A stretch of DNA of 64,000 nucleotides from Acanthacorydalis orientalis (lineage: Eukaryota; Arthropoda; Insecta; Megaloptera; Corydalidae). The notes beneath the pieces were generated by a model. The model was given only the letters and a program-made list of their open reading frames with translations, searched no databases and was not told the origin of the DNA. Positions 36,684 through 48,118 of the stretch are shown one piece after another. Every line of letters starts with the position of its first letter. Within the stretch, counting starts at the first letter, position 1. The translations under genes and the position numbers were made by a program. The stretch lies in NCBI GenBank assembly GCA_034766995.1, contig CM068315.1, positions 38,111,318 to 38,175,317 on the forward strand, in the 5' to 3' direction.

Positions 36684-37268
36684 TTTTTAATATTTTGCAT
36701 GGCCGCCATTATTCAACAGAACAGCGTTAAGCCTTCTATACACTGATTCTATCAGGTTTTGTAAAGCATTGAGAGGCAAACTAGACCACATTTCCAAAAA
36801 TTTTGTCTTTAAATTGAGTACTGTTTTGTCTTGCATATATGGGGATCCTGCGATCCAGTTCGTCCCACAAATGTTCAATAGGATTAAGGTCGGACGACAT
36901 CGATGCCCATTCAAGTACATTTCCTTCATTGTTTGTGAAAAATTGTTTAGTTATTCTAGCCGTATGCTTCTGTCCTGTTGAGAAGTAAAAGCCCCACTCA
37001 CTCCCATTGTTTCAGCGGATTGGTGTAAATTTTCTTTTAAAATTCTACAGTAAATTTTCACTGTCATTTTGCCGTCAATAATATGTAATCTTCCCACACC
37101 ATACTAAGAAAAACATGCCCAAACCATGACACCTCCTCCTCCATGTTTTACAGTCCGTTGCATGAACTTGTTAATGTAAACATTATTATTGCTTCTTCGC
37201 TAAACTGTTTGGCATCAACGATTTCCAAATATTTCAAATTTACTCTCATCACTAAAAATTACTCTTTT
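36684..37268 (-). pseudogene. Tc1-like transposase, catalytic part
   Basis: Continues the open frame at 37269-37706 after a break. Readable blocks on the minus strand: RDESKFEIFGNRWCQTV (first catalytic Asp in DES), VKHGGGGVMVWACFS, VGRLHIIDGKMTVKIYCRIL, then SPYMQDKTVLNLKTKFLEMW, and a clean C-terminus with LNALQNLIESVYRRLNAVLL and GGHAKY. Stops and a few frameshifts separate the blocks. The NPIEHLWDEL region is replaced by LLNICGTNWI, so the catalytic Glu block is frameshifted. Confidence 0.75.
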
Positions 37269-37706
37269 TCAAAATTCCAGTGATTTATTCGCAATTTTTT
37301 TGGAAAAAATGAATTTTCTTTTTTTATGGGCGAATGTTAATAAGGGTTTCTTTCTGGCCACATCGCCCCTGAACTTAGCATCGTGAAGACGTCTTCTAAT
37401 TGTGGTTTCAGAAACTGAAGTTCCTGCTTTATCCAGTTGCTCTCGAATTTCTTTTACGACAATTTTCGTATTAATTTTGTACTGTCGTATTATAAGCCGA
37501 TCATCGGTGGCAGTAGTGACTCTAGGTCGCCCTGAACGTGGTTTATCTGCAAAAGTCGAAACTTCTTTGCTCTTTTTTATAATCTTCCCTATTCCTTCGG
37601 GACTAATTTTGAATATTTTTCCAACCATACTATAATTGTTCAGTCTTTCATATTCACTTACAACTTTTGATCTTTCTTCTACAGTTAATTTTCGCCTCGG
37701 AGCCAT
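37269..37706 (-). CDS. Tc1-like transposase N-terminal domain, open frame
   Basis: 145 codons from an ATG (MAPRRKLTVEERSKVVSEYE) that is the natural start for this family. The first helix-turn-helix covers roughly residues 8-45 (YERLNNYSMVGKIFKISPEG), followed by the basic GRPR linker (KPRSGRPRVTTATDDRLI, about 55-73) and the second HTH (VKEIREQLDKAGTSVSETTI, about 84-104). The C-terminal part (RKKPLLTFAHKKRKFIF) leads into the catalytic domain, but the frame ends soon after. It is the longest undamaged transposase segment in the window. It could encode a DNA-binding peptide only if transcribed, and there is no evidence of that. Confidence 0.7.
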   Translation of the reverse strand: MAPRRKLTVEERSKVVSEYERLNNYSMVGKIFKISPEGIGKIIKKSKEVSTFADKPRSGRPRVTTATDDRLIIRQYKINTKIVVKEIREQLDKAGTSVSETTIRRRLHDAKFRGDVARKKPLLTFAHKKRKFIFSKKIANKSLEF

Positions 37707-38038
37707 TTTTTTTTTATTAATAATGAATAATAATTATGTTTTTGGAGATTAAATATTACGACTTCACTGTATTATATCTACGAGAATGTATTAAACCTAA
37801 ACAAATACGTCCTTTTCCAATGCACCTAACTAACTCTTGTTTCAACTAACTCTTGGCGCGGTGAATTGTTTAGTTACGCGAGCGATATGAATTTAGGGGA
37901 ATACCCTTTTAAAAACGATGACGCTTTGTAATTATAAATCATAACTATACAAGCCAGTGATTAGAAACCGAGCCATTAAACATTGTGTTACTTAAAAACT
38001 TACAAGTGTTTCTTTCAACTAACTTTTGGAGGCCACTG

Positions 38039-38440
38039 TATATTTTTAGAAATACTTTTCTACGAAATTACTGTGCTATAAAAATAGTTTTTATTTCTAT
38101 TTTAAGCATTTAAGCTATTTTAAAACTATATCGAAAAAGGTTTTCTTTTCTAAATTGGATTAAATCATTAGTAGAATAATGAGATTGAAACATTTGATCA
38201 GCTGTTAAAGTAGTTAGTTTTGTGTGAAATATTAACAAATATGAATTAAAACGTGGTACAGAAAGATATGAGTGGTTAAACAACACAGATGGTCGGAGAG
38301 TTGTGAATAGATATATATATATATATGCGCCTAACTAGAAATTATATTGTTTTATTGAAACCATTCTGCCTGCACAACTATTATCTCATAAAAAGAGTTG
38401 TAAACTATACAGCGCATTCCTTAATTACATTCAGTTTTCA
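38039..38440. other. AT-rich unique sequence
   Basis: Contains a 17-bp AT run near 38312. No gene. Confidence 0.5.
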
Positions 38441-38940
38441 AATTAGACCGGTTCGGAATGCGTTTCTATACACGACCGATTGTTGAGCGAGCACAAAAGT
38501 GACTCCACATTGCATTCTCTCTCGTTTCGCTTTTTGAAACAGAAACGTGACAACGACGTCGTCTCGTGTCTTATAACAATAGAAAATTCCTGTCCGTTGT
38601 CTACTTATAATATTAATTCTGTTGCGCGCACGTTTTACTCACACAGGCAGAAATGTTTCTTCATCGTCCATGAAACGATATTGTTCGTTCGAGTTTCGAA
38701 ATGCAACCGCCCCGTTGTTGCCATTCGAATGGCTGTGTGACGTCAACGAATGTATTCGTTGTGTTCACGTCATAACGACATTGTATCACGTCCTGTCTTG
38801 TACGGAGAGTCGATATACCGGCGTTACCGCTTTATTTTTAAGATGAGATTCTTCGAATTCCAAACAGTGGCCGAACTGGAATCGAACGAAAACTACTCGA
38901 GCGCATGTATATATATTAGAACAGGAGACCGATTCTGAAT
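38441..38940. promoter_or_regulatory. CpG-rich unique island with CRE-like site
   Basis: About 500 bp clearly richer in CG dinucleotides than its surroundings and free of simple repeats. It holds a full palindromic CRE (tgacgtca, 38738-38745), a second half-type site (tcacgtca, 38765-38772) and a perfect hairpin caacgaatgtattcgttg (38744-38761). Three overlapping short frames occur but none matches a family. It could be an enhancer, promoter or old exon. Confidence 0.35.
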
Positions 38941-40034
38941 ACAGAGACAACTAATTGAAGTGGATGTTAAAGTATGTGTATAAGGACTTAAAAAGGTGCG
39001 TGCTCTTTTTATCCTACTTGAATTAAAGTCACGTGGAAGATCATATACGTTTACATTAATTGCATTGCGCGGGCGTGCATCAACGTAATTTGTTTCGAAT
39101 TAACATTAAACATTACCTCGTCATTGTTTATAAATAATTTAATGATATCAATTACAAATACATACAGCACAAACATATGTGCTGTTAAGTGAATCAATGT
39201 GACATTATTTTATGGCGTAATTTTTAGAAAATTCTATATGACGTGTCAATATAATCAACCTTTGAGTGTCAGATTTTTTTCATATATGTGATGAAAATCC
39301 CAGCGGTTTTTATGTGTTTTTGGAATGGTGCGGGGAACACTTTGTATCAAAGTCAATTTTGAAGTATTCTTTTAGAATTTTTGACATATTATTTCTAACA
39401 TAGTAGATTGTATTTTCTGACCATAAAACAAAAAATGTTTCAAATCCTGCAGAAAAGGATATGCAATTCTGAAAAATATGTATAAATAAAATGAAAACAG
39501 AATTTATGAACCAATTGCTATGTTATATTCATATTTAATTCATTGTTCTTATAATATATATAACACATAACTCATAATTATTAAATAAAAAAAAAATAGA
39601 ATTCATTTTCAGGAATCTTTATGTTTTCCCACACACAATCCGTGAAATCCTTTCTTGCAGTTCGAGCATATAAGGTTAGATCGTTTTATCTCCACCATAT
39701 TTACTGCTACACACAGGACAAACATTTCATATTACGACCTGGCAATTTCCCTAATCCAAAACTTCTATTTCCAGAATCGTAAAAAAATGTTATTTTCCCA
39801 GTTTATTGTAACTAATTTGAGTCGAGTGTGATAGTGCGCCTGACACATCTCGCATATGCATGGAGGAACGCGATGGCGCTCTTCGGCACTCAAAGAGTTA
39901 AAAAGAATTTAAGTTATTTCGACAGAAAGATTCGTTTTATAAATTTTATATAATTGTTAAAATATTTTTGTTAAAACTTATTTATTCGGATTGAAAACGA
40001 CGATTCTATCCATAAATATAAATAAAAAAAAATA
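38941..40034. other. Mostly AT-rich unique sequence
   Basis: No gene or element is recognised. Confidence 0.5.
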
Positions 40035-40530
40035 CAATTTTGAGAGGGTCAGAAGACATGTCGATGAGGAATATATCCCTGAGTATGTACACAGAAGTAT
40101 GGTGGAGGCAACACTATGATCTGAGGCTGCATGGCGGCCAGTGACGTAGGCGAAATGTTCGATAACGAGGGCTGCATGGACAGCCAACAATATATTTATG
40201 TTCTTGAAACGGTATTGGGTCTATCGTTCAGTAAAATTTTTGGCGATACAAACTTGGACAATGTAAAATTTCGACAGAACAATGCGCCATGTCACAAATC
40301 TGCGGCCACAATTAAGTGGATTCAAGAAAATGGCATTGAACTGTTAGATTGGTCCGCACAGTTCCCATATCTGAGCCTGAAAGAGCGCTTGTGGTGAATA
40401 CTAAAGCGGAGGATACGAGAACACTCAATAACATCAAAAAACTCATTGGAAACTATTATTGACGAAGAATAAAATAATATTATTATTGACGAATGTCGCA
40501 ACAATACCAAAAAGAATCGCTAATTAAAGC
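40035..40530 (+). pseudogene. Tc1-like transposase, catalytic part
   Basis: Blocks in order: MIWGCMAAS-type motif near 40110, SDVGEMFDNEGCMDSQQYIY, then FGDTNLDNVKFRQNNAPCHK (the catalytic Asp of Q-D-N is changed to Asn), IQENGIELLDWSAQFPYLSL (degenerate SPDLNPIEN block) and ILKRRIREHSITSKNSLE after a stop. Three or more stops or shifts and the lost Asp show it is dead. Of the Tc1 copies here it is a distinct family from those at 36428 and 41020. Confidence 0.75.
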
Positions 40531-40675
40531 TCAGGGGCGTCTGACGAAATATTGAAATAAATAAATAAATTTGATTACCTTTAAACGTATGTAAGTTTAT
40601 TTTTACTCAACATAATCGTATTTAAAAATAACTGTATAATTATGGGGTGCTCAATACTTTTAGCCAAGGCTGTAC
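40035..40675 (+). mobile_element. Tc1-like fragment, 3' part
   Basis: Lacks its left end and N-terminal half. Ends near 40675 in a terminal-repeat-like actttagccaaggctgta-type sequence. The coding remnant is described separately. Confidence 0.65.
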
Positions 40676-40960
40676 AGGGATTATATTAAATGTACTATCT
40701 ACTTGAACTCATTGACTACTTTTACGCTGTTTTCAGCATTGCAACTAAAATAATAGCAACACTTGCTTCTTGTTTACTATTTCTATTTGTATTACACTAG
40801 ACATATACCTTTGTACGACGAGAATACAATATTACTTAGAACACTTATATTGATAGGAAATACTAAATGAGCAAAGGTAAAAGTGATAATAATGAAAATA
40901 CTGACAGTAATACAGTGTGCGGTCTGCATAATCGTTGATTCTATGATATTTACATTGACT

Positions 40961-40963
<3 letters not shown>
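40676..40963. other. AT-rich unique sequence
   Basis: Nothing recognised. Confidence 0.5.

Positions 40964-41011
<48 letters not shown>
40964..41011. repeat. (AT)n array
   Basis: 48 bp of AT just outside the left end of a Tc1-like element. Confidence 0.95.
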
Positions 41012-41015
<4 letters not shown>

Positions 41016-41019
41016 CAAA

Positions 41020-42628
41020 CAGTGGAGATTAAAAGTATTCAAAAAGTTGGCAATTTTAAACAAAATGCTAATTTTCTCTTTAAATTAAAGATGTTGTTTT
41101 AGAATTTTCACTATTTTGTTTTACTTAAACCTATTATATTTCACTTATAATTACAAATTTAATTTTCAATAATACACTCTTTCAGGAAACTAAAATATAT
41201 CCAATGCAAAAGTTTTCAAACAGCTGATAAATTACCATCAATATGTAATGTAATTTTTAAATTAATATTTTGCAGGATTCCCATTAGCATTGATTACAAC
41301 TAGAAGTCATTTTGGTACAGATTTAACTAAATTTTGTTTTGTTCGGACGTTATTTTTCTCTATTTTTCCAAAAGTATCCTTTTTAGCTGTTCTTTATTGA
41401 GAAATTAAATATAAAGCATCATGAAGAAAATGAAACACTAAGTGAAATCGGGGATATTGTGGGGAGAAGTCGTTCTATTGTTTATAGCATAATTAAGCGT
41501 TTCAAGATGGAAAAAAAATTAAAATAAAATTCGTATCGGTCAACCAAGGAAAACAACACCCAAACGAGAAAGAAGAAATCTGCATGAAATGAACCAAAAT
41601 CCCAGAATTAGTGCTCCAAAGCTATCTAAAGTTATCAAAAGCACTAGTAACAATTGTGTAAGTGCTGATACAATAAGAAGAACGATTCACTGAGCCGGAT
41701 ATAGAGCTCGAGTTGCTAGAAGAAAACTTGAATTAAGTAAATCAAACAGCAAAAAATTTCTGGAGGTTGCAAAAAAGTACTTAGATATGGTTCCACATTT
41801 TTGAGATAACGTAATTTTCTCCGAAAAGAGTAAGTTCAACATTTTTGGGTCGAATGGTCATATTCTAGTATGGAGAAAACATGGAAAAGTACTCAATCCT
41901 ACAAATCTTCAAAGAACTGTTAAATTTGGTGGCGGAGGACTAATGAAGTGGACTAGATGTCATCCAAAGGTCCAAGTAATTTAGTAATAATTAATGGGAT
42001 AATGGACTCGATGATGTATTTAAGCATATTAAGAAAATAATTTGAAAGAAAGTGTAATAAATAAGGGAATGGATTGGAGATTTTATTTTCAAGAAGATAA
42101 CGATCCGAAGCACACCGCTTACAATGTGCTCCAGTGAATCATTTATAATTGTTCACATGTACTGCAAACTCTTCAATCGCCAGACATGAACCCAATAGAA
42201 AATCTTTGGGCCCTTATGGAAGAGCGTATCAGAAAACATGACATTTCCAATAAAGAACAGCTAAAAACGATATTTTTGGAAGAATGGAGCAAAATAACGC
42301 TTGAGCAAACACTAACTTTAGTTAAATCTATGCCAAAACGACTTTTAGCTGTCAATAATGCTAATGGAAACCCTACAAAATATTAATTTAAAAATTACAT
42401 TACATATTGATGGTAATTTATCAGCTGTTTGAAAACTTTTGCATTGGATATATTTTAGTTTCCTGAAAGAGTGTATTAATGGAAATTAAATTTGTAGTTA
42501 TAAGGGGAAAAGAGTGCATTTAAGTAAAACAAAATAGAGAAAATTCTAAAACAAAGCCTTTAATTTAAAGAGAAAATTAGCATTTCTTTTAAAATTGCCA
42601 ACTGTTTGAATACTTTTATTGACCACTG
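41020..42628 (+). mobile_element. Tc1-like transposon with coding sequence inside its inverted repeats
   Basis: 1609 bp. The ends are cagtggagattaaaagtat at the left and the inverse of cagtggtcaataaaagtat at the right, next to TA. The inverted match does not stop at the untranslated ends. The left arm (41020-about 41402) is an inverted copy of the right arm (about 42250-42628), including the last 44 codons of the transposase. AT arrays flank both ends. Confidence 0.85.
41403..42384 (+). pseudogene. Tc1-like transposase, broken
   Basis: Readable from an HTH (HHEENETLSEIGDIVGRSRS near 41430), through the linker RIGQPRKTTPKRERRNLHEM, then RISAPKLSKVIKSTSNN, KSNSKKFLEVAKKYLDM, FSEKSKFNIFGSNGHILVWR near 41820 (the catalytic Asp in S-D-E is altered to EKS), and a clean C-terminal frame of 66 codons starting MNPIENLWALMEERIRKHDI (catalytic Glu retained) and ending AVNNANGNPTKY. 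Several frameshifts and stops occur in the middle. The start codon region is lost at the junction with the duplicated arm. Confidence 0.8.
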
Positions 42629-42647
42629 TATATATATATATATATAC

Positions 42648-42693
<46 letters not shown>

Positions 42694-42733
42694 ATATATA
42701 TATATACATACATATATAAATATATGTATATAG

Positions 42734-42768
<35 letters not shown>

Positions 42769-42812
42769 CATATAAATATATAAATGTATATATATATATA
42801 TATATATATATA
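42629..42812. repeat. AT-dominated compound array
   Basis: About 184 bp of AT with GT, AC and AAAT steps. It starts right at the Tc1 end. Confidence 0.95.
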
Positions 42813-42820
42813 CCATTTTA

Positions 42821-42861
42821 TTATGTTACGAAGACGTCATTCCGTCAAAAACGTAACATAA
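42821..42861. repeat. 10-bp perfect inverted repeat
   Basis: ttatgttacg (42821-42830) and cgtaacataa (42852-42861) can pair around a 21-nt loop that contains gacgtcat. It may be an LTR or promoter feature, or a chance hairpin. Confidence 0.6.
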
Positions 42862-42869
42862 TACCGTAT

Positions 42870-43290
42870 TGTCGAGTAAGTCTGCACATAATAATCAGAA
42901 TTCAGCGTCAAGTAGTATAGTCAGAGTTCGCCCTTCCAGATGCGTTGTACACTTGAGAGGACGAGGATTGTGTTTCTCGTAAACAGACGTAGAATATGGA
43001 TTAGATCGCTTCATACATGACGGAGCCGGCTCTCGCGCGCCCTAACAGACGTACGAGGGCCATAATTATACGTCGGCGCCCGTAACCATGGCGGCGGTAC
43101 TGTCAGAGTCCCGCGCAGTAGGTGGGTGCGCAGGTAGACGAAGGTGCGTTCCATCTACAGACATTCACACGCGATTTCAATCGACCGGTCGCACGCTGTT
43201 GGCGCTATAAAACGACTGTGTAGGAATTCCTAAGACCGACTAGATAAACAGATCCCGTTTAGGTTGCTATGCATCGCCGTCAGTTAAAAC
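42870..43290 (+). promoter_or_regulatory. GC-rich promoter-like island
   Basis: The most GC- and CpG-rich stretch in the window, abrupt in its AT-rich setting and without simple repeats. It contains a good translation start context (aaccatgg, ATG at 43088) opening a 41-codon frame that ends at 43210 (MAAVLSESRAVGGCAGRRR at its start), with a possible donor at cgcag|gtaga. A TATA-like ctataaaa lies at 43205-43212. It could be the 5' end of a host gene, a solo LTR or a conserved regulatory island. I found no second LTR or downstream exon. Confidence 0.35.
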
Positions 43291-44792
43291 TAGAGAGCCA
43301 ACAATTAGATGAGTATCTTTATTTTTACTTCACGTTTATAGTGAACACAATCGTTGTTTCTCTAGAGGTCTTTATATGTTTTACAGTTTAGCTTGAAGAA
43401 GTTCCTTAATCTATCTTATAAAGAACACCGAATTTTAATTAATAGTTAGTAAATGGCTTTTTTTCTTCTAATAAAGTATGATCAGTTATTGCTCTTCGTC
43501 TCTTACATTAATGTAAAGTCAACACTAAAAAGTAAGAAATCCGAACCAATTTTTTATTCTTTCAAAAAAATAAACATAAAAGAATCAGAGACAACGATAC
43601 TTATGTTTAAAGTTAAGATAAATAGCCTATTATATTTTTGCTAGATTATTTACTAAACGTGAAATTAGTTCATCTATCTATCAATGATAGATAATGCTAC
43701 AAACTTTAGATAAATTTTTAATTAATCAAGAGCCCAGTCGACAGCAATAGACATCGATTGATCTTCCAGTTCAGAATAAAAAATATTTATTATATATATT
43801 TAATGTACAAATAAATTACATAATACTTTTGTTTGACTAATTTTATTTATTACAATGGATAGAAGATTATTTTTTTAAATTTTAATCATAATGCGTTTCA
43901 GTTTGGCTTAATTTTCAGTTTTTATGATATGTATTACTTATCTAGATGAAACGAATTAACAGAAGTTCTATAGAAATACTATGTAATAGGTTTCCTTCGA
44001 TTTGCGTCGGCGTTCTTGGTACCAATTAACGATGCAAATCGAGGTTTTAGTGTGTATTAAATACTTATTTAAATGAACTCTTATGTACAGTCATGAATGT
44101 TTAAAATTTGTGTGTATATTGTTTATCGATTACAGTTTTGATGTTTAATTATATTTAGGTGTCGAGATTTTTTTATCTATAACGCATAATCAGATAAATA
44201 ATCAGAACGTGCACGCGTGTCGCTCTTTTCTACCATCATCGATTGGGTGAAATCGACACCAACCTCATACTCTTCAATGCACTAGAGTTAGTGTGTATTA
44301 CAATTGCACGAACTGCATGTTTATCGACAGCTAACGGGTTGTATACGCTATCGGCTCATTGTTCTGTCGATAAAAACGACCGCTAGGTATTTGCGCTCAA
44401 TGCACGGTAATTATTTTCAAAATAATACCAAGCTGCAACGCCCAAACATCGTATATTTTATTACAGGCCGTCCCTCGTACATAATATTTGTTGTTTCTGC
44501 TTAGCGTTTTGTTGATTTTTAATTTTATGTATAGGGACAATGTACCAGCTCGCTTATCCAAATGTTGATATGTTTATATAAATATTCACAATATGACAAT
44601 ACGAAGAAGAAAATTAAATTAAATTCTACGTTCTTTCACGTCGTGAGATATCAAAATATATTTTCTTGCATTATGTAAAATGATCTATTGCAATATTAAA
44701 TAAATTCCATAGAAACAATAATTATATTTATCTATTATTTTGGAAATTAGTTTACTATAGGTTTGATTTAATTACTTTAGGTTTAATATTAA
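43291..44792. other. Unique sequence with CpG-richer part at 43990-44480
   Basis: No gene is supported. An imperfect inverted pair, gatttgcgtcgg and gatgcaaatcga, lies near 44000-44045 and includes an octamer (atgcaaat). A 66-codon frame at 44304-44504 has no recognised family. Confidence 0.4.
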
Positions 44793-47003
44793 TTAGATGT
44801 ACAAATTAATTCGATACCTTTTTTTATAAAAAATGAATGTGTAAAAAAATGGAATACATTTCAATCCTCAAAATATCCCCCATTAATTTGTGTAACTTAG
44901 TTCCATCCGTCGGATGACTGACAAATTCTTTATCGAAAAAAGAGAGCGGCTGTGAGTCAATGAAGTCTTAAGGGGCTTACATAAGTTTGAAATCTTGAAA
45001 AAATCGATTTTTGTGTTTTTTTTTGTATTTTATTAAAAATCTTAAAGTCTTAAGTTTCATTATCAAAAAGAATTCTATCAAAATTCCAAGAATTCCCCGA
45101 GATAAAGCGATTTTAGTGGAGGCGGTTTGTAGCGGGACAGGGATCAGCCTGAGTGCGCGTTCTTTCGTTTTTCTCGGAACTATACTTTTCAAAACGGGGC
45201 ATATCATATCTCAAAAACTATTCATCTGATCGGCTTCAAATTTTGACTGAACATTGTTAATACGTTACGGTCCGTGCAGTTTGCGCGAAAATTAATGCGT
45301 GTAGCCGGCATATTTTAAGGTTTTCAACTATATTGTATCGCTTTATAAAAATGGTTATAATTTTTAAAATATCAAACACCCTTTCATGAAATTTCAAGTG
45401 AAACTTTTTACCTGAGTACACCGAAGCCAAAAGGAGAAGGGTAAAGTATTTCGCATGTGTGTATGTAACAATGTTCATTTGTTCTCATATAGAGCCCAAA
45501 CAATTGGATCGATTTTGATTACCAAGGTGTCAAACGATTTATCTTAATCTGTTGTTTAGAAACTGGTATATAGTTTTTCAAAAAAAATCAAGATAGAGGC
45601 TGTAAAACGCCACTTCGTTAGGAACGAAAATAGTGCCCCTGTAACTTCAAAACTGTTCGATCAATTCTGACAAATGAGGTGTTAAAATATTCGTTTTAAT
45701 CACGCAAGTGACACTGAATACTAAAAAATTAAGAATTCAAATACATAAAAAAGAATAGAGACCATTTTTAGTCTAACATGCACTGCAGGCAAAAATTTTA
45801 AGACCACGTCCCATAAAAAACGAATGACTAAATGTCTTGTAGCTACAGGAAGTTTTTAAATTTTTGAAACCCTTTTTAACCACGATAATTAAAGAAGAAT
45901 TACAATTATACCTCGATTTCGCCAGTAATAAGCCAAAGTAATAATAAATATATGTATTTACCTATTTTAGTGACTTTTCCTATTTTAAAGCGATTAAGAG
46001 AAATCTTTGAAAGTTGTGAGATTGAAGATTGAAATTTACTGTTATCTTCTGCTTTGAATAAAATCAAAGCACGCAGTATTAATCTAGTCTATAAAAAATA
46101 TCATCTTTAACATATATATCATAACACATATTTATATGTTGCCAGCACTTAATGCACATGCAATGCGTAAAACCCTATTTATATGTCTCCCCAGCATTTC
46201 ACGAGCAGTCAATAAAAATATATTTTTATGTCTCCGGACCGTAATCGGATGACCAGATGATTTTTTGATATGCTTTTCCATTTGTTATAATAATAAACAA
46301 TTATGTGAGTCAAAAAGCAATATTTTTTTCAAACGTCTGCCATTTTTGCGATTTTCAAAATTTCAAAAAAGTATACGGCCATACCAGAGTTCTTACATTA
46401 TGCTACAAGTACATTATTCTATTTTTGGTGTCAGATCAACACAGTTGCTGAAATCGTGTACACCGAATGGGCATGTAGCAGATGCAATCCTTTAATTTAT
46501 TTATAATATCTTCATATTATGTACAAAAAATTCAATAACAAAATTGAGAGAGCTTGTTCAGGACATGTATTTAATGAATATAAAATTTCAAACCTATAAC
46601 GTTAATATCCACGCCAAAAAAAAATATCAAAAATCGTACTACTTTTCGAACGGCAAACTTATACAAGCACCTTAACGCATTTTCGGACCTCTTCCACTGT
46701 TTTAACATTTTTTGCATGTTCTACGCGTCACAGCACATTCCCCCAAAACTAAATAAATCATTCTCGCATCTTTGGCGGCGTTTTTTTCAAGTGAAATACA
46801 AAAAGTATGCAATGCTGCTTTTAGGACGTCATCGTGTTCACTACTGTTTTGTGAGGTTATGCCAACTGCTTGGCCAAGACATACAACGTTTTAAAATGTT
46901 AAAGTTGACACTTCGAAATCCTAAGAGGCAAGACAATATTTTAATTTAAAACAGAGTTATGAGATAATTAATTTAAAGATACCGAATTTATTTTCACACC
47001 TAA
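44793..47003 (-). mobile_element. mariner whose ends are 2.2 kb apart
   Basis: The left end ttagatgtacaaattaattc matches in inverted form the right end gaatttattttcacacctaa. Transposase fragments on the minus strand are in the correct order: an N-terminal piece near 46700-46810 (KNAAKDARMIYLVLGECAVT) and a C-terminal remnant near 44870-44960. A mariner is normally about 1.3 kb, so about 0.9 kb of extra DNA must lie inside. Candidates are the unfamiliar sequence at 44980-45780 and a Tc1-like end near 45783. The family is the same as at 33580. Confidence 0.5.
45783..45835. mobile_element. Possible Tc1-like terminus
   Basis: The string gcaggcaaaaattttaagac followed by cacgtcccataaa resembles a Tc1 terminal repeat. 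No partner end was found. It may mark an element nested inside the mariner at 44793-47003. Confidence 0.3.
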
Positions 47004-47026
47004 TATATATATATATATATATATAT
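47003..47026. repeat. Short (AT)n array
   Basis: 24 bp of AT directly at the right end of the 44793 mariner. Confidence 0.9.
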
Positions 47027-48045
47027 TAAAGTATATATAAATAAAATTATTAAAATAAGAACAGTACTTATTTTTTTTACATTTCTGTGTAGAACAAATA
47101 GTAAAATACAAAGAACTATTGAAAATTTTCCATGACTCGAAGATAATTCAAATAATAAAAATATAAAAATGTATTATTGAATTCAAACAATACATAATAC
47201 AAAAAAAATCAATAACAATTAAGTTTATCTTGCACATATTAAATTTATCTGTGTATTTTTTTAACATTACTATATATTATGAAAGAATGAATTATAATAC
47301 AATTTATATTCTTCATTTGATTTTTACTTAAATAATAATAAATTACTTTTATTTATTCCACAAACATTTTTTCTATAACTGCCTGTCGATTATTTGTGAT
47401 AATTCATTATGCGCGTTTCGATAACGATATCATCATTCTTCGAGCGCTAAGATACAGCCATTATAAGAAAAAATGAATAAAAATGTAATGAGAAGCAAAA
47501 TGAATGACGAATAAATGTACTTTGTACTGCTTAATTTTGTTTATGGCTATGACTCTTTATGCATACCGTAATAACCAAATATTTGAGTGTTTAACAAGTG
47601 ATATAAGTGGTGGTTAAAATTCTCGGCATAGTACATGGGATGCAGTACATCTTTCATTCGGATACTTGAAAAGGTGCGTCTCGTTCGTTTTTCTGAGAAA
47701 GTGTTACCGAAGGGTATTCGAAATATGTTGAAAAGTATTCGATTTCATTCGACACACTGGATGTTGTCAATGCATGTGATATTTTAGAGATTATAGTTGA
47801 GGTTTCGACCTTGTCTACTGAATGTTAAAGGGATGCGATGCGTACGTGTGTCCGTATCCTCCCATCCCCTTCCCTTTCATTCGTCTATTCGTGTGTGTAT
47901 TTTTTCAAGCTTCGTCTGAACGTTACTCATTCATAATTCCCATGCGGGTCACACACATTTTTTAAAATGTACCGGTTTGTCTTGAGAACTATTTTTTTTC
48001 ACATCCGTTGACATGAAATCTTATAAACTTCTCATTTATTAGTAG

Positions 48046-48046
<1 letters not shown>
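47027..48046. other. Unique sequence, CpG-richer at 47390-47960
   Basis: No gene is recognised. The second half is less AT-rich, with a C-rich tract near 47855. Confidence 0.5.

Positions 48047-48116
<70 letters not shown>
48047..48116. repeat. (TAA)n(TA)n compound microsatellite
   Basis: About 31 bp of the trinucleotide TAA pass directly into about 39 bp of AT. It is the clearest trinucleotide array in the window besides the (GAT)n LINE tail. Confidence 0.95.

Positions 48117-48118
<2 letters not shown>

Larger units (their letters stand above)
36428..38038 (-). mobile_element. Tc1-like transposon, nearly complete
   Basis: 1.61 kb between TA dinucleotides. The right end, read inward, is cagtggcctccaaaagttag followed by ttgaaagaaac. 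The left end, gtgttctctgaaaagtcag followed by ttgaaatg, is the diverged partner. The transposase lies on the minus strand, with its N-terminal half in one open frame. Leader sequence of about 330 bp separates the start codon from the right end. Confidence 0.8.
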
